DNA of 64,000 bases. Source: Rhodococcus ruber (lineage in GTDB: Bacteria > Actinomycetota > Actinomycetes > Mycobacteriales > Mycobacteriaceae). This document shows, piece by piece, positions 15,701 through 23,805 of this stretch; the first letter of the stretch is position 1, and each line of letters starts with the position of its first letter. Below the pieces are notes generated by a model. The model saw nothing but the letters and a program-made list of their open reading frames with translations, was not told where the DNA came from and searched no databases. The stretch lies in the NCBI RefSeq assembly GCF_027270735.1, contig NZ_JAPWIJ010000001.1:62001-126000 (forward strand). Direction: 5' to 3'. A program made the position numbers and the translations under genes.

Positions 15701-16682
15701 GGTGGGTCTCACTTTCATTGCAGGAGTTGCGGGTAATGAGCGAAATGGTGGCGAGGGACGCATGGCACCCCAGTCGGCTGAGGGATGTATCCCAGCCGCG
15801 GCGAGCATCGGGTGAATAGGTCGCCGTACTGGCGACGGAGGCATCACCCGCATGGGGTCTATTGCCCGACAACACATGAGAGGGAAGCACGAGCGGTAAA
15901 GGACCTGTGGCGCGAGTGGGCTCTGTCGGATCCGTTACGCCTATGGCGCGTATTGCACCTGATACACGCGACACTGGCACTGGTGGCCAATCAGGTGATG
16001 ACCGAGAGACGGGCGATTCAAGCCTTGCTGGTATTCGATGTACGGCTGAATACAGCTCGTGCAGTGCGTCATTGGATTCGCTATGACTACAGCCTGGATA
16101 TTCATCACGCTTGGCCGCTGACGCCAAGGCGGGCTTGGGGAATCCGGCTCGATCGCCAAACCGCACAGGCAGTGACGGATGAAGTCGACGTACGAGCGAA
16201 AGCAGGTGAGGCTCGATTCGATGTTGCTCAAGGGTTCTCATGGATCCTCTTCAGTAGTGGCGGGGTTCAAGGGCGTGGTACTTCGTCGGTCTGTCTCGGA
16301 CCCCCCATGGCCCCTGAGCCAATTTCCGCACCCACGTTGTCCGCTCCACGTCCGATAGCCCCGCGTCACGATGGACGCGCGGCTGCTCGGTATCGCCACT
16401 CGCTCGATGATCAGTCGAGCGTGTGGTGCCTCGAGGCCGGTCTCAGAGGATTTACACAGGGTGCACAGGCCGGCGGCAGGCTGGTGTTACGTCGGGCTCT
16501 GCCAGAAAACGACGCTGCTGCGACACATCAGGCCTTTGCTAGAAGGTTCACAGCGAAGGCTTGTTCGAGTGCGAGCAGAAGGGTTCGACCGCGCGATCGC
16601 GAATCGAAGCGTGCGTCATCGCCCGTTCGGCCCCTGACCGAAATCAAGGGCGGAGAACGGTGCGTCAGCGAAATGTCTTGAA
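15701..16682. other. 1-kb region between parA and the excisionase, no confident gene
   Basis: This probably holds the parA promoter and partition site. A plus-strand frame (15785-16681, no clear start) contains a helical stretch, LWREWALSDPLRLWRVLHL, but its third-position GC is low for this genome and no family is recognised, so it is not called a gene. The palindromes at 15775-15798 and 16675-16696 lie at its two ends. Confidence 0.4.
15775..15798. promoter_or_regulatory. Palindrome upstream of parA
   Basis: CGGCTGAGGGAT and ATCCCAGCCG form an almost perfect inverted repeat centred about 85 bases upstream of the parA start. It could be an operator or partition site; partition operons of this type are usually autoregulated. 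Confidence 0.4.
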
Positions 16683-16696
16683 TCACTTGTCAAGAC
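16675..16696. repeat. Inverted repeat GTCTTGA-N8-TCAAGAC
   Basis: Perfect 7-bp arms flank 8 bases, just beyond the last in-frame stop of the excisionase reading frame. It could be a weak terminator or a protein-binding site. Confidence 0.35.
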
Positions 16697-16754
16697 GCTC
16701 TATGCTCGGTGGCGAAGCTCCTTCCTCACGGGTTGTGGTTTCGACGCCCTCGGC

Positions 16755-16775
16755 CTCGGTGCTGGTAACACCGAG
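16755..16775 (-). terminator. Hairpin downstream of excisionase gene
   Basis: CTCGGTG and CACCGAG arms enclose seven bases about 50 bp after the excisionase stop. It is weak and falls within the possible C-terminal extension of that gene. Confidence 0.3.
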
Positions 16776-16823
16776 ATTCTCCGGGGGCGTTTCAGTTTCC
16801 TGAGGGGCAGTTGGCCCTGGGCC

Positions 16824-17021
16824 TTACGCGACGCCTGAACTGGCGTCGGATTCCGCCTCAAGACCTTCGATGTACTCATCGATAGCCGTATCCGGGATGA
16901 GCCGACGCTTGCCGACCTTCACGCTCCGGATTTCTCCCGACGCGATCTTGTTGAAGAAGTTGGATCGTCCAAGTCCCGTGCAAGCCATGGCCTCCGGGAC
17001 AGACAGCAGCCGTCTGGGCAT
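16824..17021 (-). CDS. xis: Excisionase-like helix-turn-helix protein
   Basis: The product is 65 residues from ATG with a GGAGGTG ribosome binding site, reading MPRRLLSVPEAMACTGLGRS, FFNKIASGEIRSVKVGKRR and an acidic tail. This is the winged/MerR-like helix-turn-helix of excisionases and small regulators in actinobacterial integrating elements. It lies divergent from the XRE-type gene and integrase. Oddly, the frame continues past the TAA for 45 more codons (to 16683) with acidic, protein-like composition (TAPQETETPPENLGVTSTEA), so the gene may have acquired a premature stop, or the tail may be a relic. Confidence 0.75.
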   Translation of the reverse strand: MPRRLLSVPEAMACTGLGRSNFFNKIASGEIRSVKVGKRRLIPDTAIDEYIEGLEAESDASSGVA

Positions 17022-17052
17022 CTTCAGCACCTCCACTGATTGTGTAGTAGAG

Positions 17053-17099
17053 CCACATTCTGTGGGACTCATTGGATCAGTCCATGTGGTTCCACCACA
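17053..17099. promoter_or_regulatory. Two operator-like palindromes between divergent genes
   Basis: CCACA-TTC-TGTGG (17053-17065) and TGTGGT-TCC-ACCACA (17085-17099) are perfect palindromes sharing a TGTGG/CCACA core, centred 33 bp apart in the gap between the excisionase-like gene and the XRE-type gene. They are good candidates for repressor binding by either neighbour. Confidence 0.5.
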
Positions 17100-17159
17100 G
17101 AGTAGCAACTACGTACCCCACCCACAAGACGGACGTATTTTCAGCTAGACTGCGTACCC

Positions 17160-17792
17160 ATGACGCAGTCTTGGGCGGAATCGATCGTTGCCCGGGTCGC
17201 CTCGGAAGTTCGCCGACTCCGGGGTAAAGACCACTCCGCACTGTCCGCGGCAAAGCTCGCCGACAGAACTGTCGACTTCGGGTGGGGAATTTCCCGGTCG
17301 GTGGTTGCAGACTTGGAGACAGGCCGAAAGAAGAGCCTTGACGTCTCAGAATTGCTTGTATTGGCTGCGGCACTGGGAGTCTCACCTGCACAGTTGGTCT
17401 TCCCCGACCTTCCCAAAGGGAAGGTCGAAGTACTCCCTGGGCTGCCGCAAGAATCTCACGATGCCCTCCGCTGGTTCAGCGGCGAGGCCGGACTCATGCG
17501 ACCGAGCTCAGAATGGACTGAAGAGGAATCAGAAACTCCTCTCGACATGTGGGTCCGAGACACCTTCGACCCGAGAAACGATCGTGTCGGAATCACTCGC
17601 GAATGGCTCGACGCACTCAAGGCCATGCGTCGCGCCCGGGTACAACTGCGAAACGGATTGTCCAAGAACGAATCCGCCGAACATATCGAGTCGATGCAGT
17701 ATCTGTACGAGGATGCGCGACGGCGCTCGGAAGAACTCTTTCGACGGATGACAGAACTGGGCATGGACACGCAGGACGAAGAGGATGGCTAG
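17160..17792 (+). CDS. XRE-type helix-turn-helix regulator
   Basis: The product is 210 residues. The N-terminal 80 residues hold a Cro/CI-like helix-turn-helix region: LSAAKLADRTVDFGWGISRS, VVADLETGRK and VLAAALGVSPAQLVF. The C-terminal 120 residues are charged and helical (ESAEHIESMQYLYEDARRRS) and may be a multimerisation region. Its stop lies inside the integrase start (eight-base overlap), so the two are co-translated. Position and type fit a repressor that controls integration and excision of the element, probably through the palindromes upstream. Confidence 0.78.
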   Translation: MTQSWAESIVARVASEVRRLRGKDHSALSAAKLADRTVDFGWGISRSVVADLETGRKKSLDVSELLVLAAALGVSPAQLVFPDLPKGKVEVLPGLPQESHDALRWFSGEAGLMRPSSEWTEEESETPLDMWVRDTFDPRNDRVGITREWLDALKAMRRARVQLRNGLSKNESAEHIESMQYLYEDARRRSEELFRRMTELGMDTQDEEDG

Positions 17793-19002
17793 GCAGCGCA
17801 CTGCCCCTGGAGAGTGGGGAAAGATCACGAACACAAAGCGCGGATCGGCTTTCGTCGCAAAGGTTCGTATCCGAGATTCCGACGGCGTGCGCCGCTTGGT
17901 CGAGGCAAGCGGCCGGTCCCCAGAGGCCGCTCGGCGGAACTTGAACGCGAAACTACAGAACAGGCTGGCACCTACCCGCGCAAGCGGCCTGACGAGTAGT
18001 TCGACCGTCTCAGCGCTGGCCTCGAGTTGGTTTGCCGAGCAGGAGCCAGCACTGGCTGCGCAGTCCTACAGCCGCTATCTCGATGTTTGGAACAAGCTGT
18101 GTGCACCGGCCATCGGTGAACTACTCGTCAGGGAGGTCCGCACAGGCACCATAGATTCGTTCCTCCGAGAACTGGCCGCGCGAGCTCCCAGTAGCGCCCG
18201 CATTGCACGTGTGGTGTGCACAGGAGTCTTCTCCAAAGCCGTCCGATTGGACCTCATGCCACAGAACCCGGTCCGAGAAGTGGCGCTGCCAAAGAAGGCC
18301 AGGCAGCCGGTCAGGTCCGTCACTCTAGACGAGCTGAACGAAATCCGAAGCCGAGTCGGAGCTTATTGCGCTCACGAAGAGGTTCTCGCGGACGGGACGG
18401 TGAAACGGAAGCCTGGTCCCAAGCCTGGCCAAGACCTACAAGACATCATGGACCTCTTGATTGCGACTGGGGCACGGATCGGCGAGGTGCTAGCTCTTCG
18501 CTATCCGGATCTCCGTCTCGACGTCAGCCCTGCGACCGCGACGATACAGGCGACGTTGATAGTTCCTCGGGTTGCCGGCGAGCGCCTATGGCGTCAGGAA
18601 CACAGGAAAGGCGGTTCCCCGCCGTTGACATTGGTTCTACCCGAGTTCGCAGCGACGATACTGAGGCGGCGAGCAGAATCGCCGGTATTCATCAACCCTC
18701 ACGAGGCAGTATTCGTGACAAGCACCGGCAACTGGCTTTCGCCATCCAACGTCAGACGATCGTGGAGGGCTGCGCTCGGCGCGGACTTCTCCTGGGTGAG
18801 ACCGCATTCTTTCCGCAAGACGGTTGCCACATTGATCAAGGAAACCTATGGCATCGAGACCGCGCAAACCCAGCTGGGGCATTCATCGACGCGTGTCACC
18901 GAAGCTCACTACATCCAACGGATCAATTCTGCGCCAAATCTGACCGCAGCTCTAGATCTGTACGGACCCTCGAACTACTCCAATGAGTCATCAAATCTGT
19001 AA
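17785..19002 (+). CDS. int: Tyrosine-type site-specific integrase
   Basis: The product is 405 residues. Domains are an N-terminal AP2-like arm-binding region (residues 10-60), a SAM-like core-binding domain (about 70-170: ALASSWFAEQEPALAAQSYS), and a catalytic domain with Arg in ATGARIGEVLALR, H-x-x-R in HSFRKT, His in LGHSS, and the nucleophile Tyr in AHYIQR. All catalytic residues are present, so it should be active. It faces the tRNA-Arg gene about 1.2 kb away, with one cargo gene between, as usual for elements integrated into a tRNA 3' end. Its 3' end overlaps the convergent DUF3883 gene by 12 bases. Confidence 0.93.
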   Translation: MARQRTAPGEWGKITNTKRGSAFVAKVRIRDSDGVRRLVEASGRSPEAARRNLNAKLQNRLAPTRASGLTSSSTVSALASSWFAEQEPALAAQSYSRYLDVWNKLCAPAIGELLVREVRTGTIDSFLRELAARAPSSARIARVVCTGVFSKAVRLDLMPQNPVREVALPKKARQPVRSVTLDELNEIRSRVGAYCAHEEVLADGTVKRKPGPKPGQDLQDIMDLLIATGARIGEVLALRYPDLRLDVSPATATIQATLIVPRVAGERLWRQEHRKGGSPPLTLVLPEFAATILRRRAESPVFINPHEAVFVTSTGNWLSPSNVRRSWRAALGADFSWVRPHSFRKTVATLIKETYGIETAQTQLGHSSTRVTEAHYIQRINSAPNLTAALDLYGPSNYSNESSNL

Positions 19003-20040
19003 CTCGGGTGGCGTCAGGTCATGCTGGTCAGGGACCGCGTGTCTGAATCGGATCGGTAGAAGATCCTCGTCTCTCGGAGCCCACTCACTGAATACTCGCG
19101 CATGACCTGGGCTGGTCACGACATCACTCCCGTGGCGAAGCCAAGTGATTCCACTGACAACGAACAGGTCGGTTGGCTGAAATTGCCGTGCATGGTTGAC
19201 CTCGCCGTGGGTGAGTTCGACGGCATTGGCCTGCCCCGTCGAGCCCTTCACTTCGACGTGCCGCTCGCTTGCTAGGTCTCCAGAACCGAACAGTAGGAGG
19301 TCGAACGGCCGAGATGCACCGACATCCTTGCACTCGTACCCGAGCGACTCGTAGTGCTGAATCGCCTGTCGCACGGCCTGCATCTCGATCGCTCGCCGGA
19401 CCTTGGGGTCCGACACGTAACCTGCTTCGACGGCTTGCCGGCGATCCGAACGCGCCGTCGACGACGTCTCCGATCTCTTGCCATCCACGCCTCGCTCGGC
19501 TGAAGAGTAGATCTGTGCGACAGCAAGTTCTGGCAGCACACCGAATAATGCAGAGGGAAATTTGGTGAGGTACCCACCTTGTTTGGGGCGGAGGGTTCCA
19601 TTCGAGAGAAATGCGAACGGAAAGTAGATGCTTCCGTCACGGCCGATCTCGAGGACATCCTGCACCGAGCGGATGGCGGGTAGGCGTTCGTTCAAATCCT
19701 GGAAAGTAACCGACGTCGAGAACTCGGTGTAGTCGCGCAACAGAGCTTCTCGGCCGCTCGCGGGGCTGTTGTCGTTGTACACGAGGTTGTCGACCTCGTA
19801 CGGCTCACCGTCGACGATCGACCAACCGACGAACCTGGATGGTTTCCCATCCCGGGCCGTGGTCCAGTGGAGTACGACGTCGCCGTCCCGAACGTGGTTG
19901 ACGAGCTCCCAGTACGGCGTCGAGTCTCCGTTTCGCTTCGCAAACGGGGCTCTGATTCCGTCACCGAAATCGTCGCGCCTGATCGTCTCCATCCAATACC
20001 GCTCGGCTGTGTCCGTCAGCCACCACTCGTTGATCGTCAC
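18991..20040 (-). CDS. EVE-like/DUF3883 nuclease-like protein, probable defence gene
   Basis: The product is 349 residues. The first 110 residues look like a PUA/EVE-type domain: EWWLTDTAERYWMETI, GDVVLHWTTARDGKPSRFVGW. EVE domains recognise modified bases. The C-terminal part, about residues 225-310, is a DUF3883-type domain with PFDLLLFG, then HVEVKGSTG and ELTHGEVNHA. The D...E-x-K arrangement fits a PD-(D/E)XK nuclease core. A modified-base reader joined to a nuclease suggests a type IV restriction-like activity against modified phage DNA; this is inference from architecture. It sits between integrase and attachment site, a usual place for defence cargo. Confidence 0.72.
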   Translation of the reverse strand: MTINEWWLTDTAERYWMETIRRDDFGDGIRAPFAKRNGDSTPYWELVNHVRDGDVVLHWTTARDGKPSRFVGWSIVDGEPYEVDNLVYNDNSPASGREALLRDYTEFSTSVTFQDLNERLPAIRSVQDVLEIGRDGSIYFPFAFLSNGTLRPKQGGYLTKFPSALFGVLPELAVAQIYSSAERGVDGKRSETSSTARSDRRQAVEAGYVSDPKVRRAIEMQAVRQAIQHYESLGYECKDVGASRPFDLLLFGSGDLASERHVEVKGSTGQANAVELTHGEVNHARQFQPTDLFVVSGITWLRHGSDVVTSPGHARVFSEWAPRDEDLLPIRFRHAVPDQHDLTPPELQI

Positions 20041-20108
20041 GACGCCACTGTGTCACGGACGTGCCGTTCGAATGTCGGGACTGAGACTGTCCGGTTCGAA
20101 GCCATGAA

Positions 20109-20159
20109 CTCAACACTTTCGCGCCCAAATCCGAGCAATGTGTTGAGTAAGTGTTGAGC
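20109..20159. repeat. Three CTCAACAC motifs next to tRNA-Arg, possible integrase arm sites
   Basis: CTCAACACTT at 20109-20118, and the reverse complement forms TGTGTTGAGT at 20139-20148 and AAGTGTTGAGC at 20149-20159. Clustering of one motif just inside the presumed attachment site fits arm-type integrase binding sites. Confidence 0.45.
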
Positions 20160-20182
20160 AGGGAGCAACTCGGACGGGCAGC

Positions 20183-20224
20183 GAAGAAGCCCCGAACCGC
20201 ATCGCTGCAGTTCGGGGCTTCTTC
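20183..20224. terminator. Terminator after tRNA-Arg (bidirectional)
   Basis: GAAGAAGCCCCGAAC and GTTCGGGGCTTCTTC form perfect 15-bp arms around 12 bases, directly downstream of the tRNA-Arg 3' end and also downstream-oriented for the element side. Confidence 0.75.
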
Positions 20225-20229
20225 TTCTG

Positions 20230-20302
20230 TGCGCCCGAAGGGATTCGAACCCCTAACCTCTTGATCCGTAGTCAAGTGCTCTATCCGTTGAGCTACGGGC
20301 GC
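20230..20302 (-). tRNA. tRNA-Arg(ACG)
   Basis: The 73-nt cloverleaf has acceptor GCGCCCG/CGGGCGC, anticodon loop with ACG in TTGACTACGGATCAA, T arm GGGGTTCGAATCCC, and discriminator A; no CCA is encoded. Its 3' end faces the mobile element, and tRNA-Arg 3' ends are frequent integrase targets, so the right attachment site probably lies in it. Confidence 0.95.
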
Positions 20303-20355
20303 ATGTTCAGTTATCCAACTGGTCTAGCTGAACGGTAAAAATCTACCGTTCGTGG

Positions 20356-20442
20356 CGGAGGCGAGAGGATTTGAACCTCCGGTCCCGGTGAAAGGACAAG
20401 TCATTAGCAGTGACTCCCATTCGGCCGCTCTGGCACGCCTCC
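20356..20442 (-). tRNA. tRNA-Ser(GCT)
   Basis: The 87-nt class II tRNA has acceptor GGAGGCG/CGCCTCC, anticodon loop CTGCTAA (GCT), a long variable arm and T loop TTCAAAT. It lies upstream of tRNA-Arg on the same strand. Confidence 0.95.
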
Positions 20443-20565
20443 TAGGCTGCCGGCCCTCTCGGACCGCCGAGGAAAGAGATTACACACGGCAAAGGCCAGA
20501 AGGCAAAACGGCTGGTCGACGCCTCAGGTTCGCACGGCGTTCGCGTAAAAGATGCTTGTTGCTCT

Positions 20566-21330
20566 TCAGCGCATGAAGCTGTCGAACCAATCGAAGATTC
20601 GGGTCTGCGCGTCGACCAGAGCGGCCTCGGCCGGATCGGTGTGGTCGCTGCTGCCCGGTTGTTCCCTGGGATGATCGGCCCGATGCTGCACACCCGAATA
20701 GCTGACGATGTTCGTGGCCACTGAGGCATGCGTGGCAGCGTCGCGAAGGGCTTCGATGTGATCGGGTGGGGTGTGCGGGTCGTCCTCGCCGTAGAGACCG
20801 AGCCAGGGGGCCTGCAGCTTGGGTACAGCCTCGACCAACGCGACCGCGTCGGAGTTGAGCGGTTCGACGATGCCTGCCGCGGCAACACTGACCGCCGCTC
20901 CGACCGGACGGCTGGTGGCCACGATCAACGCGGCTGTACCTGCATCGTCGAATCCGATGACCCCGACACAATCGGGATAGACCCCGCGCTGCACCAGCCA
21001 GTCGGAGGTGGCATCGAAATCTGCGAAGAGGTCGTCGCCGAAGACTTCCTTGTCGTCGCCGTGACCCCGGTGGAAGAGGTTCGGGGCTACGGCGAGCCAG
21101 CCTTCCATCGCCAGTGCACGCAGCAGGTCGAGCAGAGATTGCGGAATTTCACGAGCCTCGTGCAGCACGACGATTCCGCCGCGCGGTGTGCCCTCCGGTT
21201 CGATGGCCGTCAGAGGCACCTTCTCTCGAGGCGGAGATTCGTGTGCGGACGTATCCACCTCGTCGTCTGCGCCGACTGTGGGCGCGGTGGCGGACCGAAG
21301 GACTGCGGCGTCGCTGAAGATTCCCGACAT
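20566..21330 (-). CDS. Dienelactone-hydrolase-like protein with altered nucleophile
   Basis: The product is 254 residues with an alpha/beta-hydrolase fold. It has GGIVVLHEAREIP near residue 51, nucleophile-elbow position GFDDAG at 126-131, acid region YGEDDPHTPPDH, and catalytic His in SGVQHRADHP. In dienelactone hydrolases the elbow reads G-x-C-x-G-G with Cys as nucleophile; here Asp128 occupies that place. It may use Asp as nucleophile, as dehalogenases and epoxide hydrolases do, or be inactive. It is divergent from the aminotransferase gene, an arrangement like that around Rv3772/Rv3773c of M. tuberculosis. Confidence 0.75.
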   Translation of the reverse strand: MSGIFSDAAVLRSATAPTVGADDEVDTSAHESPPREKVPLTAIEPEGTPRGGIVVLHEAREIPQSLLDLLRALAMEGWLAVAPNLFHRGHGDDKEVFGDDLFADFDATSDWLVQRGVYPDCVGVIGFDDAGTAALIVATSRPVGAAVSVAAAGIVEPLNSDAVALVEAVPKLQAPWLGLYGEDDPHTPPDHIEALRDAATHASVATNIVSYSGVQHRADHPREQPGSSDHTDPAEAALVDAQTRIFDWFDSFMR

Positions 21331-21414
21331 ACTTATCGAAGATAGGACGATCGGTCCGGTCGTGCACAGCAATATCACGGACGCGTAGAAGTCAACCCCG
21401 AACCTGAGCGCATA

Positions 21415-22479
21415 ATGGCAGCCGTGACCGCGCGCATCCGCCCCGACCTCGACGCCATCCCCGCTTACATTCCCGGCCGTAGCTTTCCGGGGGCAATCAA
21501 GCTGGCGAGCAACGAAACAACGCAGGGCCCGCTGCCCAGCGTGCATGCCGCTATTGCCGAGGCTGTCGGTGGCGTCAACCGCTACCCCGACATCCGGGCG
21601 ACGGCACTGGTCGAATCCTTGGCGAAGAAGCTCGGAGTTGCGACCGAAAATGTAGCCGCAGGTAACGGTTCGGTTGCACTGTGCCAAGAGGTCGTTCAGA
21701 TCACGTGTGGCCCCGGCGACGAGGTGCTGTTCGCATGGCGTTCGTTCGAGGCGTACCCGATCATCACGCGCGTTGCCGGGGCGACACCCGTGCAGGTTCC
21801 GCTGACCGCAGACCACGTGCACGATCTGGACGCGATGCTCGCGGCCATCACCGACCGCACCCGCCTGATCTTCGTGTGCAACCCCAACAACCCGACGGGA
21901 ACCGTCGTCCGGCGTGCCGAGCTCGAGGCCTTTCTCGATGCGGTGCCGTCGAACATCCTCGTCGTATTGGACGAGGCCTACTTCGAGTACACCCGTCCCG
22001 CCGCTGACGGCGATCACGTCGACGGCGTCGAACTCGCGCGTGGACGACGCAACGTGATCGTGTTGCGCACGTTCTCGAAGGCCTACGGACTCGCGGGCCT
22101 GCGCGTGGGCTACGCAGTTGCCGATCCCGAGGTGATCACGGCTCTGTCCAAGGTGCGGATTGCGTTCGCCGTCAGCACGATCGCGCAGCAGGCAGCACTG
22201 TCGTCGCTCGAGGCTTCGGCGGAGCTACTGGCCCGCACCGACGCCCTCATCGTCGAACGTGACCGCGTACGCGACGCTCTGGTCGCGGGAGGCTTCGACG
22301 TCAACGCGTCGCAGTCGAACTTCGTCTGGCTGCCGTTGGCCGAGAGGTCCGGTGCATTCGCGTCGGCTGCAGCCGAACAGGGCCTGCTGCTGCGCGCCTA
22401 CGGAAACGACGGCGTGCGGGTCACCATCGGCGACCCGCACGAGAACGACGCATTTCTGAAGTACGCCCTACAGGCCTAG
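21415..22479 (+). CDS. pat: Aromatic-amino-acid / histidinol-phosphate aminotransferase
   Basis: The product is 354 residues, a class I/II PLP aminotransferase of the HisC type. It has NPNNPTGT near residue 160, VLDEAYFEY, and the PLP lysine in TFSKAYGLAGLRVGYA. The position matches Rv3772 (hisC2/pat), characterised as an aromatic aminotransferase in mycobacteria; it would convert phenylpyruvate-type keto acids to amino acids. Histidinol-phosphate activity cannot be excluded. No his genes are adjacent. The stop lies close to the convergent mycolyltransferase gene. Confidence 0.85.
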   Translation: MAAVTARIRPDLDAIPAYIPGRSFPGAIKLASNETTQGPLPSVHAAIAEAVGGVNRYPDIRATALVESLAKKLGVATENVAAGNGSVALCQEVVQITCGPGDEVLFAWRSFEAYPIITRVAGATPVQVPLTADHVHDLDAMLAAITDRTRLIFVCNPNNPTGTVVRRAELEAFLDAVPSNILVVLDEAYFEYTRPAADGDHVDGVELARGRRNVIVLRTFSKAYGLAGLRVGYAVADPEVITALSKVRIAFAVSTIAQQAALSSLEASAELLARTDALIVERDRVRDALVAGGFDVNASQSNFVWLPLAERSGAFASAAAEQGLLLRAYGNDGVRVTIGDPHENDAFLKYALQA

Positions 22480-23526
22480 CGCCCGTTCGAGCGTCGGCCA
22501 GGATTCACGCAGGTCGTCCTGCCAGTACGGCCAGCCGTGAATGCCGTAGGGGCGATAGACGGTTGTCGCAGGGATGTCCAACGCTCGCAGTCTCGTATCG
22601 AACACTGTCGTGCAGTACAGCGCGGCGGCCTCGAGCGGTCCGCCCATGAGCGCACTCTCCGGTCCACTACCTCCGGGACCGAGTTCGTACGGGCCGGGCA
22701 AACCGGTACCGACGGAGATGTAGACGTCTTTGCCACGGAGGGCCTCGGCGTTGGCGGATGGGTCGTGCTGCACCCACAGAGGGTCGGTGTTCTCGCCCCA
22801 CATGTTGGACGCGTTTCCGCCGTTGGTCGCGACGGTAGCGCGCACCGCATCCTTGAAGTTGGTCTGCGAATTGTCGTAGCAACCGCTCAGGCCAGCGACG
22901 CCGGTGTAGAGACTGGGGTGACGCGTGATCAGGTCCATGGCGGCCTGCGCGCCCATCGAGACACCCGCGATCGCGTTGGTGCCGTTACCGGAGAAGCGCG
23001 CATCGATCAGCGGCGGCAGCTCCGACGTCAGGAACGTCTCCCACTTGTTCACACCGAGCACTGGATCCGGAACATTCCAGTCGGTGTAGTAGCTGCTCGA
23101 TCCGCCGACCGGGAGCACTACGTTGACCTGCTTGTCCGCGAAGAAATCGACGATGTCGGTCTTCTGCGTCCAGGTGCTTTCCTTGTAATCGGATTCCTTG
23201 CCTGCACTCACACCGTCGAGCATGTAGAGCGTCGGGCGGGACACGGCCTGCGCGGCCGGAAGAAGAACCTGGACCTGAATGGCGCGGCCCATGGCGGGCG
23301 AGTCGACCCACACCGCAGCGCGGCGGTCGGTCAACATGTCGACCCGATCGATTCGGGCCGGGGCCAATGGCGAGGACTGGGCCTCCATGCTGGGCACTGC
23401 GCCGCCACCATCGGAACTGCCGGTACCGGGCAGCGGCTGCGCCCCGGCGAGACCCGACCCCAGCAGGGAAACCGCCAGAGCAGTTCCCGCTACTGCCAAC
23501 ACACGACGGTGCATCTGATCTGCCAT
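22468..23526 (-). CDS. Antigen 85-type mycolyltransferase/esterase, secreted
   Basis: The product is 352 residues with a signal peptide (VLAVAGTALAVSLLGSGLAGAQ) and a low-complexity linker. The catalytic domain has YMLDGVSAGK, the nucleophile Ser190 in GVSMGAQ, probable acid Glu299, and His330 in YGIHGWPYWQ. These are features of the antigen 85/corynomycolyltransferase family, which transfer mycolic acids to trehalose or arabinogalactan outside the membrane. GGAGG touches the first ATG, so translation may begin at the second one four codons on. It is convergent with the aminotransferase gene by a 12-base overlap. Confidence 0.85.
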   Translation of the reverse strand: MADQMHRRVLAVAGTALAVSLLGSGLAGAQPLPGTGSSDGGGAVPSMEAQSSPLAPARIDRVDMLTDRRAAVWVDSPAMGRAIQVQVLLPAAQAVSRPTLYMLDGVSAGKESDYKESTWTQKTDIVDFFADKQVNVVLPVGGSSSYYTDWNVPDPVLGVNKWETFLTSELPPLIDARFSGNGTNAIAGVSMGAQAAMDLITRHPSLYTGVAGLSGCYDNSQTNFKDAVRATVATNGGNASNMWGENTDPLWVQHDPSANAEALRGKDVYISVGTGLPGPYELGPGGSGPESALMGGPLEAAALYCTTVFDTRLRALDIPATTVYRPYGIHGWPYWQDDLRESWPTLERALGL

Positions 23527-23735
23527 CCTCCCCAGGCGCACCCTCGCGGGCGCAACACAAACAACATCCGTTACACAACGTACCCACCGCTGCGCAGACA
23601 CGCCGAAGCCTGTGGGTCCGCTCACAGTAGCCGCGAAACGACGCGTACAAAAGTCTGCGTGATCCTTTGTTACATCTACCGAAGATGTAACGGTCTACCT
23701 GGTCCGATGTGCCGAATCCGCCGTCGTTCGGGAGG

Positions 23736-23787
23736 CACTCGATGTGACATTCGGTGGACTTTTCGGGGGTCGATGTCACATCGAGTG
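23736..23787. terminator. Terminator-like inverted repeat
   Basis: CACTCGATGTGACAT and ATGTCACATCGAGTG form perfect 15-bp arms around 22 bases, 3' of the DUF3072 gene on the minus strand and upstream of the mycolyltransferase gene. Confidence 0.55.
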
Positions 23788-23805
23788 GACTTCCGTGGCG
23801 TCGAC

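Noticed and set aside
15785-16681. 298-codon plus-strand frame between parA and the excisionase gene
   Set aside because: No clear start, weak codon bias, no recognised family; kept only as a note in the region entry.
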